Below are positions 44,254 to 44,259 of a DNA stretch of 44,259 nucleotides, piece after piece. The notes below the pieces were generated by a model. The model did no database searches. It saw nothing but the letters and a program-made list of their open reading frames with translations, and was not told the DNA's origin. This DNA comes from an uncultured Prevotellaceae bacterium. GTDB taxonomy: Bacteria; Bacteroidota; Bacteroidia; Bacteroidales; Bacteroidaceae. How positions within the stretch are numbered: the first letter of the stretch is position 1; every line of letters begins with the position of its first letter. The position numbers were made by a program, and so were the translations under genes. The stretch lies in the NCBI GenBank assembly GCA_900313615.1, contig OMRP01000018.1, positions 1 through 44,259 on the forward strand, in the 5' to 3' direction.

Positions 44254-44259
44254 ATTCTA

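Overview
The window looks like chromosomal DNA from a Bacteroidales bacterium, most likely Prevotella or a close relative. The evidence is the promoter type (TTTG, about 20 bp, TAnnTTTG, with the second element found before many genes), the gene families, a compact sufBCDS set, and many exported proteins ending in a Bacteroidetes-type sorting tail (a [F/Y]-x-[L/I]-x-G-[R/Q] step, then P-x-G-[I/V]-Y-[I/L]-V, then a basic end). The genus is inferred from memory of such genomes, not from a search.

Layout. 1-3.5 kb: an AT-rich orphan lipoprotein gene, a stranded sorting-tail fragment, and metG flanked on both sides by short word repeats. 3.5-8 kb: a secreted TPR-CHAT protein and a secreted carboxypeptidase-regulatory-like protein. 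8.1-12.8 kb (minus strand): an esterase, a small tail-bearing protein and a family 1 pectate lyase, which together look like a small pectin-degradation unit without susC/susD. 13.2-29.6 kb (plus strand): five large exported adhesin-like proteins built from choice-of-anchor-J/cleaved-adhesin, Ig/FN3 and CnaB-like modules. The last two are tandem paralogues, and each is followed by a 60-68 residue mini-protein of one shared family. pepD (M20 dipeptidase) overlaps the second mini-protein gene. 31.1-43.5 kb (minus strand): core genes in the order S41 protease, rimP-nusA-infB, sufB-sufC-sufD-sufS, rnhB. 43.6-44.2 kb: tRNA-Asn(GUU) and a solitary XRE regulator with a palindrome over its own promoter.

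How the genes work together. The minus-strand core genes serve translation, transcription and Fe-S cluster assembly. The plus-strand block encodes the cell surface or secretome. The pectin unit has its own promoter and a LacI-like 12-bp palindrome.

The most unusual signals are these. (1) Paired gene units: a large exported paralogue plus a mini-protein with an MK(K/R)xYIxP start and a WE(K) end. (2) Intergenic elements with no shared sequence but one shared design: short purine-rich or AAGTT-type words repeated, then words of the complementary type, able to form long imperfect hairpins. (3) A secreted CHAT protease-like protein with TPRs duplicated in pairs. Several gene starts were moved inward from the longest ORF because a signal peptide, promoter or repeat block shows the upstream part is not translated.
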